From Tritrichomonas musculus (taxonomy: Eukaryota; Parabasalia; Tritrichomonadida; Tritrichomonadidae): a stretch of DNA of 64,000 nt. The translations under genes were made by a program, and so were the position numbers. Below are positions 26,236 through 34,004 of the stretch, piece after piece (position 1 is the first letter of the stretch; every line of letters starts with the position of its first letter). The notes under the pieces were generated by a model. The model saw only the letters and a list, made by a program, of their open reading frames with translations, was not told the DNA's origin and did not search any database. The stretch covers positions 2,046,001 through 2,110,000 of the forward strand of contig JAPFFF010000016.1 of the NCBI GenBank assembly GCA_039105265.1. The letters run 5' to 3'.

Positions 26236-26508
26236 TTAATAAATGAGTTCTTCAAGTTCAGCAATTAATTGTTCAGGTCCGTTGAATTTCTTTAGTTGTT
26301 CAATAAAGTGATTTATCTCTTTTAGTACTCCGTCAACAACATCATTTTGCTTCGCAAAAGGGGACTTTGTCCCTTCATTATCGTAGAGGTATTTTAATGC
26401 TGGTCTCCATCCTTTTAGCTTTTTGTTGATTCTATTAATGAGGGTGCTTAATTGTTCCTCCGTTTGTCGGAGGCAGCGAGTGCTCGCAGCTTCGGCTTGG
26501 TTTGACAT
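26236..26508 (-). CDS. Small helical Polinton protein (90 aa), copy 2 with two hairpin insertions
   Basis: Homologue of the 68-residue protein at 2389-2595. It has two insertions: 12 residues after M-S-N-Q-A-E (encoded by 26456-26491) and 10 residues after Y-L-Y-D-N-E (encoded by 26345-26374). Both keep the frame, so 22 of 90 residues come from hairpin elements. The rest is almost identical to copy 1. Whether the expanded protein works is unknown. Confidence 0.6.
   Translation of the reverse strand: MSNQAEAASTRCLRQTEEQLSTLINRINKKLKGWRPALKYLYDNEGTKSPFAKQNDVVDGVLKEINHFIEQLKKFNGPEQLIAELEELIY
26345..26374. repeat. 30-bp double-hairpin insertion (same type as 25295)
   Basis: On the plus strand TTTTGC-TTC-GCAAAA (26345-26359) is followed by GGGAC-TTT-GTCCC (26361-26373). 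The flanking bases in copy 1 are joined with no gap. Both stems are identical to the insertion in ATPase A; only loop bases differ. Confidence 0.85.
26456..26491. repeat. 36-bp double-hairpin insertion (second type)
   Basis: CCTCCG-TTTGT-CGGAGG (26457-26473) is followed by GCGAG-TG-CTCGC (26476-26487). It is absent from copy 1 and adds 12 codons in frame near the N-terminus of the small protein. The stems are GC-rich, against an AT-rich gene. Confidence 0.8.
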
Positions 26509-26663
26509 TATAAATTGCTGATAAAAAAATAAAAAATTTTTGAAAGTTCTGTTTTTCGTTGATGTTATTTTTGGTCAGGTTCAAAGATGTAAATTCAAAG
26601 ATGAATATTCAAAAGTGGCGACCGTTAACTTTAAATTTTATCTGACCTCCCAGACGGTCCCCC

Positions 26664-29600
26664 TTACTCTCTAACGTGAGATGTTACCATTCCGTTTTCT
26701 TCATATTCTTCTGGTATTGGACCTGTATTAGGAAATATATACGTCTTGATTTCAATTGTGCATTCAGTTGATACATTCAAATTATCTCTCGTGATGTAAT
26801 TCTTCAAATCATCTCTCAAAGCATAAGTCTTCGACACATATCTTGCTGAATAAGCATTTTTGTCTGTTGGTTCGATATTTTTGGTAATTGAACATGATAA
26901 TATTTCCGGTGTTTCACCAGTTCCTGGATTTATTAATTCATGGGAGTGATACAGAATCCAAAGACCAGAATTACTTCCTTCGATACGCATTATCTGAGAG
27001 GGTTGATTATCATCATCGTCATTGTACGAATAATCTACGTGAACATAATGAGCCGTATAGAAACTGTCTGATGAAACAATATCCAACCCACATTGCTCAA
27101 TCAGTTCATGATATGTGTCGTAATCCAAATCAGGAATTGTATTATTGACGATTGTGAATTGAATCGTTGTTTGCCCCTCAATAATATCTGGAATTTCGCT
27201 TTTCACTTGATCAATAGCATGGGTCATATCTGTTGTCAAAGCATAATTGTTCAACGCAGTACTCAAAGCAGATTCATTAACCAAATTCTCTGGCATTTTT
27301 GGGATCTCATTCAACCAATTTGTTTTATGGTTTTCAATGAGTTTCTTGATAGCAGCTGCAGACATCAATTGCTTATTCGTTAACGTTTCACCTAAACCTA
27401 ATTCAGAATTCTCAACTTTGGTTGTATACTTGATTCTTACTGATAATGGTTCATGACTTCCCATGGTGATAATCATTAAATATGGATCTTCGAAAGTAAT
27501 TTCATAAAGTGACCCATTTGATGACTCATTTGATGTGAAACTCTTATCTTCATTGATGGAATATGTGTTTAACTTGATTACTTCACCCTCATTGTCCACT
27601 TTAGTTTCAACTTCTAATGTACCTTTCAATGTATCAGTATAATATCTGTGACAATATTTCTCATTTGGGATCTCAATGATGGTATCGACATATGTCAATT
27701 CTTTAATGATTTCTCTTGATTGATTCACAGATTTGTCTCTAACGACTTCATCAATATCTTCTAATTCTATTCCATCATCTTTATCAGCATCTTTGGCAAA
27801 TGATAGTTTAGAAAGACCTTTAATTCCATCAATAGAGATTTGCAATAGATCTCCAGCACCGACTTTCCCAAATGTAAATACAGATGATCCAATGTTAACG
27901 AACTTGCCGGCAATGTAATCAAACCAGCTGAATTTAGGTTGCATGTCATCAAATTCTTTCTGCAAACGATTACAATATTTCTCCAAAGATGATATGTCGT
28001 TAACAGCTATATCAACAACATTCCCTAACGAATTCAATTCAAAGATATGTGATTCAATGTTCTCTCCAATGACTATTCCAGATGTTTGGATATTGAAATT
28101 TGTCATCAATGTTGTGCAAGATTCCGGTCTAGGTGATACAGAATAGTAACCCGTTGAAGCTAGAAACTCGAATGTATTGCCACCTGGGTATTCAATATTT
28201 TCATCAATTGGGATGTTGAATTCTGGTGATGCCTTCATGTAAACTCTCAAATTATCAGAATCTGTTTCAATAAATGATTCATAACGGTAAGGGATATATT
28301 CAAAATAGTTATCGGTTTTGATCTCATACGTATGCTCATGCTTCCATGAATATTTGAATCCAATGACGAATTCATAAGTATGTCCATCAAGGGTTAATGT
28401 AGCAGAATAGTCTCCACTCTTATCTTCATTGCATCCAAACCATACACGCCAGACATCATTGGTTTCATCTGGATCACCCATTCTAGTATTGGAACTATAT
28501 GTTATCATACCTTTGTCAAGCATCATCTTTAATGGATTCCCGGATTCATAATTGATTAGACCCTTCAAAGCAAATATGTTAGCAGCATTCTTCTTGATTG
28601 AAATGTATGGAATGTCTCTATTCAAGGATCCATATGAATTCTCTTTATGCATCTTCAGTGGAATGTTAACGCAATAATTGGTGCCAATCCATTTACCTCC
28701 AGATTTAGTAAGCTTGTAATGAGTCCCAAATACGTTATCATGAAGCTCGAATGTCTGTCCTTCAATGAGTGAATTGAATGAATCGGAATCAGGATTATAT
28801 CCCCAGTCAGCATAATATAAACCATTTGCAGTATCCAAATTGTAATCCCCGATTGACTTGATTGTATAGAAATCTGGTAATGGAGACCTATAGAGTTTGA
28901 AGCAATTGTCAGCATCAATGAGATTACACTTGAGATTCATTAATGTATCGTTACCTCCATCGCTTTGTGAGTCTTTAATAATTGCAATTTGATGCATTCT
29001 CCCAACGAATTTGATCTTCATGAATCCATCAGTATATAGTTCACATGGGTCATAGATTGCAGATTTCGACATGTATATTCGAGGTTTTAATTCATTGCTG
29101 ACGTACTTCAATTGATATATGGAATCGCTTTGTGAATCTGTGATGTATTCAATAATGGGATTTGTGAATCTATTTTGGGTGTCACAGGAAATATAAGCAT
29201 TTTCAATTTCAAGATTCTTTGGAAAGATGATCTCAAAGACTTGTCCACTTACAGATCCAGAGTAATCAATCTCAAGAATGTTGTATGTTGAACTGTCCTG
29301 AGAACCCGAATCACTTAATTTATGGATATTATTTGCATCGATAATGAATTCATCACAACCTTCTTCATAAGTCATTACACTTTCAATAGCAGATGGAGGA
29401 GCATTCTCTAAAGTTGAAATTCTATCTTCATGGTCAGCAAGTTTGGTCCCATGTGTATCGATAACAGTTCGATGTGATTGAATGTCGTTAGTTATATCTG
29501 TCAATGCTTTCCCAAATGTTTCGAAACATTCTTTGACACTTTGAGGTTCACCATATTCTTCACCAATGAATATTTTACAACTACCATCGATTGTTGCATC

Positions 29601-29702
29601 ACCTTTAACATGAATTGAATCAAATATTCCATCACCACCTTTGCCAGAACCTCCTATCAAGGCTCCATCTAATGCATTTTGTTTGGTTAATATTGCAGTC
29701 AT
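26664..29702 (-). CDS. Phage-like fibre protein B
   Basis: This 1012-residue protein has a Gly-rich N-terminus (G-G-S-G-K-G-G-D-G) and a coiled coil at about residues 85-110 (T-D-I-T-N-D-I-Q-S-H-R...D-H-E-D-R-I-S-T-L-E-N). A long beta-rich body follows, and the C-terminal third carries stalk motifs like fibre A (S-T-A-L-N-N-Y-A-L-T-T-D-M, K-T-Y-A-L-R-D-D-L). It ends in V-R-E, the same end grafted onto the short fibre at 1762-2181. Codon and base use differ from fibre A, with fewer AT-only codons. It likely forms a virion spike; this is inferred from architecture. Its 3' end joins module 2 and its 5' end faces the divergent 324-residue gene. Confidence 0.75.
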   Translation of the reverse strand: MTAILTKQNALDGALIGGSGKGGDGIFDSIHVKGDATIDGSCKIFIGEEYGEPQSVKECFETFGKALTDITNDIQSHRTVIDTHGTKLADHEDRISTLENAPPSAIESVMTYEEGCDEFIIDANNIHKLSDSGSQDSSTYNILEIDYSGSVSGQVFEIIFPKNLEIENAYISCDTQNRFTNPIIEYITDSQSDSIYQLKYVSNELKPRIYMSKSAIYDPCELYTDGFMKIKFVGRMHQIAIIKDSQSDGGNDTLMNLKCNLIDADNCFKLYRSPLPDFYTIKSIGDYNLDTANGLYYADWGYNPDSDSFNSLIEGQTFELHDNVFGTHYKLTKSGGKWIGTNYCVNIPLKMHKENSYGSLNRDIPYISIKKNAANIFALKGLINYESGNPLKMMLDKGMITYSSNTRMGDPDETNDVWRVWFGCNEDKSGDYSATLTLDGHTYEFVIGFKYSWKHEHTYEIKTDNYFEYIPYRYESFIETDSDNLRVYMKASPEFNIPIDENIEYPGGNTFEFLASTGYYSVSPRPESCTTLMTNFNIQTSGIVIGENIESHIFELNSLGNVVDIAVNDISSLEKYCNRLQKEFDDMQPKFSWFDYIAGKFVNIGSSVFTFGKVGAGDLLQISIDGIKGLSKLSFAKDADKDDGIELEDIDEVVRDKSVNQSREIIKELTYVDTIIEIPNEKYCHRYYTDTLKGTLEVETKVDNEGEVIKLNTYSINEDKSFTSNESSNGSLYEITFEDPYLMIITMGSHEPLSVRIKYTTKVENSELGLGETLTNKQLMSAAAIKKLIENHKTNWLNEIPKMPENLVNESALSTALNNYALTTDMTHAIDQVKSEIPDIIEGQTTIQFTIVNNTIPDLDYDTYHELIEQCGLDIVSSDSFYTAHYVHVDYSYNDDDDNQPSQIMRIEGSNSGLWILYHSHELINPGTGETPEILSCSITKNIEPTDKNAYSARYVSKTYALRDDLKNYITRDNLNVSTECTIEIKTYIFPNTGPIPEEYEENGMVTSHVRE

Positions 29703-29762
29703 TTATCTTAATGTTAAACTATTTTGCACTATACATCTCAATTAATTTAATGTTAATCCAAA

Positions 29763-30737
29763 ATGAGTGGTTTATTTGGAGGAAGACATCCACCAGGTAC
29801 AGGTTCAAACAGACGAAATCCATCTGGAACAAACAATAATTCATCTGGAACAAACAATAATCCATACAGCTTCCAATCATCAAACAATAATGGGTTCAAA
29901 TTCCCATCTAACAACAACTCCCAACCATCAAACAATAACAATAACAATAATTATTTCAATTTAGATGAATTTTATGATCCTTCAATGGATTTCAATAAAA
30001 ATATGGTTAATACCAAAACAATGAGTCAGAATGGAAATCAATTACAAGCTACATTAACAGAGCCAAATCAGAATGCATTACAAGTTATTGAACATAATAG
30101 TGATAACAATAAAGTAGTTGCATTAGCACATATTCAAGCCAATGCTAAACATGATGAAGATATTCTGAAAGATAATCAAAATAATCGTCAATTCCAATTG
30201 GCCCAAACTGCTAACAACAACTATCCTCAAAATCTTCAAGCATATACAAATCACCAGAATGCAATGCATAAAAATGAAATGGAAAAATATAAGAAAAGAT
30301 CAACTACGATTGCAAGTTTAGATAACTCAGCTTATCTTGAAAGTGTTCACAATTACTTTAAGCAAATATGTTTGAATCAAGGTATTGAGCTAGATAATCC
30401 TCATTTGATGCTCACTAGTGGTCATACAGGATTGTTTACAGAGCCAGAATTAAATGCCCATTGTTACAAGAGATCAATGATATTTTATGGTGTTGCCTCA
30501 TATGATCACGAAGATTCGAAAGTAACAATATATTATATTGATGGCCATAGACCTGATGTCATCAAATTAGGGAAAGGCTATTATCCATCATTCTCAAAAT
30601 GCCGAAATTATAAAGATATACTTTTAGTTAGATTTGGAATAGACCCATTGGTCAAGAAACCTGGTAAAATTGAAATTTGTTCAGAATGGAAATGCAGTGA
30701 TTTGATTCCATGTGACATTCCATGCAACATTGTATGA
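29763..30737 (+). CDS. Asn/Gln-rich Polinton protein (324 aa)
   Basis: The first ~70 residues are low-complexity, with repeated S-G-T-N-N-N and an N run. A central helical Q/N-rich region (about 90-175) may form a coiled coil. The last ~140 residues form a more ordered domain with H-P-H-type and Cys-containing segments and a Cys-rich end (C-S-E-W-K-C...C-D-I-P-C). I see no adenain-like His...Cys protease signature, although a protease is expected in such elements. It is divergent from fibre B. Function is unknown. Confidence 0.6.
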   Translation: MSGLFGGRHPPGTGSNRRNPSGTNNNSSGTNNNPYSFQSSNNNGFKFPSNNNSQPSNNNNNNNYFNLDEFYDPSMDFNKNMVNTKTMSQNGNQLQATLTEPNQNALQVIEHNSDNNKVVALAHIQANAKHDEDILKDNQNNRQFQLAQTANNNYPQNLQAYTNHQNAMHKNEMEKYKKRSTTIASLDNSAYLESVHNYFKQICLNQGIELDNPHLMLTSGHTGLFTEPELNAHCYKRSMIFYGVASYDHEDSKVTIYYIDGHRPDVIKLGKGYYPSFSKCRNYKDILLVRFGIDPLVKKPGKIEICSEWKCSDLIPCDIPCNIV

Positions 30738-30858
30738 GTACATGTTTATCCAGCATTGATGTTATGAAAGAAATTTGTTCAAATAGATGCAAGGGTTTCA
30801 TAAATGAAATATTTTGATTTAAGAATCGGTTATCATTATTTTTAATGTCGACACAAAG

Positions 30859-31953
30859 ATGTCAGATGAACAACCAGCAATTGAAGGAGGTGAACGTCCA
30901 CCAGAATTACCCCCACCAGAAGAAGAAGGTGAACGTCCATGGCGTTGGCAATTCAATCATGCACCATTCAATACATTCGAAGCCGGTGTAAAAATTAAAA
31001 GTAGGCCAACACATAAAGCTAAGATACCCATTGGATTCAATTATACTCCTGAAGAAGTTAATAATTATACACTTAAGAACCTAGTTAGCAGTAAGATGGC
31101 ACGTGATATTGTTAGATCCACTAAATTCATGCCAGGTGCATTTGAGATTTGGAATAAAAATCCAAAAGGTGGAAACAATAAATATAGAGGTGGAGCAGAA
31201 GATCTCGATGGAGACAAAATATCAGAATTTGTTGTTAGACGTGATGGTAAAATTGTTGCTGTTAATGGATATACAACTAAGAATTCTGATGCAGTCTTCA
31301 AGAATTTGTATTACACTGGTCACGATACGAAAGACAAACGTAAAGAACAAAGCTTTAAAGATTGGATCTATAATGATTACTATGGACCTGTATATAATGA
31401 TGACTATTCAGAGGTTACTAGATGGGCTCATCATGATCCAAAAATACATAAAGCATGGAGTAAGAGAATGAATATTCATGCACCATCAAAATCATTATCA
31501 TCATATCAAGCATTTGCACGTTACATTGTTGCCCCAGCATGCAAACAAGCATTTCTTGAACTCGGTGGAGGTACTGAAGAAGGTGCCAAATTTGCTCGTA
31601 AAGTTGCTGTAGAAGTTAGTCAAAGTAAAGCATTTGAAGCATCACTTGCAGCAGCAATGTATGCAGCATTAGTTAAAGATCCATGTTTGTCTCAGATGCA
31701 AGATCTTAAAGAAAGACAGAATGAATTCGTTGTATTGAAACAACAATATGAACCAAATTACAACATTGATTTCGAATCTGATAATGTTGCAGAAACCCCA
31801 GAATATAAAGCATTTGAGAAATGGCTCTTTGCAAAACCATCTGTTAAACAAGCTGTTAGAACCTATATGCATGATGTATTAACCACTTCCAAAGAAGAAT
31901 ATATTAATACCATTAAAGGTCAAATCATCACATATATCATGTTAAGGGATTAG
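30859..31953 (+). CDS. Polinton 364-residue protein, relative of the 764-residue protein
   Basis: It has a Pro/Glu-rich N-terminus (about residues 1-30). The ordered domain has D-L-D-G-D-K-I-S-E-F-V-V...I-V-A-V-N-G-Y, matching the C-terminal half of the 764-residue protein, and ends in a helical tail. It lacks the acidic N-terminal half of that relative. The stop at 31951 may result from a one-base frameshift. Another frame continues past it to TAA at 32018 and encodes a typical charged helix (K-Y-D-E-D-F-A-A-A-K-E-A-A-R-Q-R-Y-G-F-D). The intact protein was thus probably ~20 residues longer. Function is unknown, possibly virion-associated. Confidence 0.68.
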   Translation: MSDEQPAIEGGERPPELPPPEEEGERPWRWQFNHAPFNTFEAGVKIKSRPTHKAKIPIGFNYTPEEVNNYTLKNLVSSKMARDIVRSTKFMPGAFEIWNKNPKGGNNKYRGGAEDLDGDKISEFVVRRDGKIVAVNGYTTKNSDAVFKNLYYTGHDTKDKRKEQSFKDWIYNDYYGPVYNDDYSEVTRWAHHDPKIHKAWSKRMNIHAPSKSLSSYQAFARYIVAPACKQAFLELGGGTEEGAKFARKVAVEVSQSKAFEASLAAAMYAALVKDPCLSQMQDLKERQNEFVVLKQQYEPNYNIDFESDNVAETPEYKAFEKWLFAKPSVKQAVRTYMHDVLTTSKEEYINTIKGQIITYIMLRD

Positions 31954-32031
31954 ACAAAAATATGATGAAGACTTTGCAGCAGCCAAAGAAGCAGCCAGAC
32001 AAAGGTATGGATTTGATTAAATATATTCTTA

Positions 32032-32847
32032 TTAGCTTACATTTCCATTATTGCAATCGATTACAATCTTGTGATGTTTATTCATATTTTTGTATCGTTC
32101 ATACAATTCATCAAACGATATGCTCATGGTAATCTGATGAGTAATGTATCTCAACTGCTCTTTTGAATATGTACCAAATACGAATACCGTAGAGACATTT
32201 GATTTAATGGTTGTTGATAACGATTTCCAGAACTGGACATTCAAGAAGAATGATATATGGTTATGTCGACATGTAGTCATCAGATTATTGAAATATGATT
32301 TCTCATTTGCAAGTAATTTGTTATTAGCAATATCATCAAATAGTATCAATGTATGCAACATTGGTTCACGAAAATCATTAACTTTCAATGCTCTGAATAT
32401 CTCGATTCGTTGTTCATCAATGATTTTGTCTTCAAGGTGTTCCTTACGTATTGTGTAATACAGTTGCTTATAATTCAACAAAGCATTAACATATTCTTCA
32501 GCATTCTCTTGAGAAACATATGCTATTGGTATTTCAATGAGTTCCCTTAATGACTCAAATGTAACATCTTTCTGTTCACCAGTTTTGGATACATATATGA
32601 GAAGATGTGCTGCATTTGGAATTGACGCTATTTTAATGATTTCTTCAATTGCTGATAACGTCTTTCCCGAACCTTGTTTGCCAACGAATATATTCACAGA
32701 ATTATAGTAAATATTGATGTCTTTGTGAATCTTTCTGATCAATGCATTCGTGATCTGTTTCTTGTTCTTATTCAGACAATCTCTAACCATATCATGAACG
32801 TAATCAAAAGAGTCTGATGAATCCGAGTCAAACCTTTGTTTAAACAT
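32032..32847 (-). CDS. Packaging ATPase B (FtsK/HerA-A32 type)
   Basis: This 271-residue P-loop ATPase is paralogous to ATPase A. Walker A is G-K-Q-G-S-G-K-T at about residues 56-63, and the Walker B strand is H-T-L-I-L-F-D-D-I at about 166-174. The L-R-E-L-I-E-I-P-I-A and T-T-C-R-H-N-H segments align with L-R-E-L-I-Q-L-P-I-K and S-Q-L-R-H-K-N of ATPase A. It belongs to the right-hand element type and is the ATPase nearest the major capsid gene, so it is the likely partner of that capsid. Confidence 0.85.
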   Translation of the reverse strand: MFKQRFDSDSSDSFDYVHDMVRDCLNKNKKQITNALIRKIHKDINIYYNSVNIFVGKQGSGKTLSAIEEIIKIASIPNAAHLLIYVSKTGEQKDVTFESLRELIEIPIAYVSQENAEEYVNALLNYKQLYYTIRKEHLEDKIIDEQRIEIFRALKVNDFREPMLHTLILFDDIANNKLLANEKSYFNNLMTTCRHNHISFFLNVQFWKSLSTTIKSNVSTVFVFGTYSKEQLRYITHQITMSISFDELYERYKNMNKHHKIVIDCNNGNVS

Positions 32848-33188
32848 TTACAACCAATTAAAATGGTTCGATTTAGAGGTTAATTTCCTGCATGTACGAA
32901 ACCGTTCGGGCATAGAATACCTTCAAATTTGGTTCATTTTAGAAGGTCTCAAGAAGGTGGTCGGATTTAACCATCATCGAAATCATCAATGAAATGCGAG
33001 TGGACGAAATCGTCCGGTCATCAAAACCTAATGAAAATGGATCCAAAAATAGGTGTGGACGAAATTGTCCGGACCCAAAATCCTAATGAAAATGCGAGTG
33101 CGCGATTTCACGCGGTCGTCAAAAACCTTCAAAAATATATCATTTACTCCATCTCATCAACGTTGTACAAAATTGCACATCCTTCAAT
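32848..33188. repeat. Non-coding spacer with tandem hairpins
   Basis: No gene is seen. The spacer has about three degenerate tandem units of ~55 bases (about 32990-33125), each with a hairpin followed by a phrase ending ATGAAAATG or AAAACC. The hairpins are GGACGA-AA-TCGTCC (33002-33015), GGACGA-AA-TTGTCC with one G-T pair (33057-33070), and a CGCG...CGCG version near 33103-33114. The wobble-preserved stem suggests the structure matters more than the sequence. It could be a replication or packaging signal, or a small insertion element. Confidence 0.55.
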
Positions 33189-33560
33189 TTAACCATTATT
33201 GATAGCCTTAACAATCTCGTTAATGGCATTCTTAATAGCAACTATATCAGCCTTAATACTCTCAATACTTTGTGAATGTTCAGCAATTTCGTTATTGATA
33301 TCTTTGATTTCTTCATGATGTATCGTTTCGTCTTGATCATTTACCGTTTCATCTACCTGTTTCTTGACAGCTTTCTTCAAACACAACACCCCTTTGATTT
33401 TCGTTATACGATATCCCTCAATGTAATACATCTTATTAAGTTTATGAGTCGTAATCTTATCAATCTCGTCTTTATTTTTAGCATACCATAAATTGAATTC
33501 ATCTGGAGTGTTAAATGTTTTCAAGTATTCTTTAATAGGTCCAATCACTTTTACTTCCAT
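33189..33560 (-). CDS. Polinton protein with C-terminal coiled coil (123 aa)
   Basis: I start at the ATG at 33560 (M-E-V-K-V-I-G-P); an upstream GTG would add nine residues but is unlikely in a eukaryote. The N-terminal ~70 residues form a small domain with F-N-T-P-D-E-F, T-T-H-K-L-N-K-M-Y and I-E-G-Y-R-I-T-K-I-K-G. The last ~50 residues are a strong coiled coil (I-A-E-H-S-Q-S-I-E-S-I-K-A-D-I). The layout suggests a trimerising structural or DNA-binding protein. It precedes the pVI-like gene on the opposite side from ATPase B. Confidence 0.6.
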   Translation of the reverse strand: MEVKVIGPIKEYLKTFNTPDEFNLWYAKNKDEIDKITTHKLNKMYYIEGYRITKIKGVLCLKKAVKKQVDETVNDQDETIHHEEIKDINNEIAEHSQSIESIKADIVAIKNAINEIVKAINNG

Positions 33561-33614
33561 TAAATGTCCATTAAAATAAACAATCACATTTAATCATCAA
33601 TGAACTCATTTAAG

Positions 33615-33977
33615 TCACTTCAAGATTGGAGTTAGCCTACCTTTATTCCCACCAAGAATTGGTCTTTGAATCATTTCCACCTTATTGTTTGAATCATCAT
33701 TAATCGTTGAATCGAAATTTGTGAAATCTATTGGTAAAGGCTTTAATTTGATTGGATTTGTTTTAGGTGGATTTGGTGCAACTTTATTGAGCAAGTAATC
33801 GGCTCCATTAGCAATACTATTAACGATTCCACCAACTGTATCACCAAACATAGGCCCAACTTTTCGTGCTATTTCAATTCCCTTACGAATGTATGGAGAT
33901 GCTTTCTTTATGAAATTCTTCCCTTTCACCAGCAAGTTCTTAAACCATGTCCCAAATGCCATTTTCTTTGGATTCAT
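33615..33977 (-). CDS. Small basic pVI-like minor capsid protein
   Basis: This 120-residue basic protein has an amphipathic N-terminal region (W-F-K-N-L-L-V-K-G-K-N-F-I-K-K-A). A Gly-containing hydrophobic helix follows (V-G-P-M-F-G-D-T-V-G-G-I-V-N-S-I-A-N-G), then a Pro-rich tail. This matches adenovirus pVI-like and other membrane-active internal capsid proteins in size and layout, and it lies head to head with the major capsid gene. The assignment is by architecture, not strict sequence match. Confidence 0.6.
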   Translation of the reverse strand: MNPKKMAFGTWFKNLLVKGKNFIKKASPYIRKGIEIARKVGPMFGDTVGGIVNSIANGADYLLNKVAPNPPKTNPIKLKPLPIDFTNFDSTINDDSNNKVEMIQRPILGGNKGRLTPILK

Positions 33978-34004
33978 ATTAAAATTCTAAAAATACAACT
34001 TCAC

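Larger units (their letters stand above)
18650..26645 (-). repeat. Inverted repeat 2, right copy (polymerase/ATPase module 2)
   Basis: This is the reverse complement of 2190-10111. Gene order and convergent overlaps are identical. Compared with module 1 it has four short insertions containing perfect hairpins (20531, 25295, 26345, 26456), all multiples of three within coding sequence. Its polymerase ATG is lost. Confidence 0.9.

Noticed and set aside
29763..30737. Polinton cysteine protease
   Set aside because: I looked for adenain-like His-Asp/Glu-Gln-Cys order here and in the other unassigned genes and did not see it; no protease is called.
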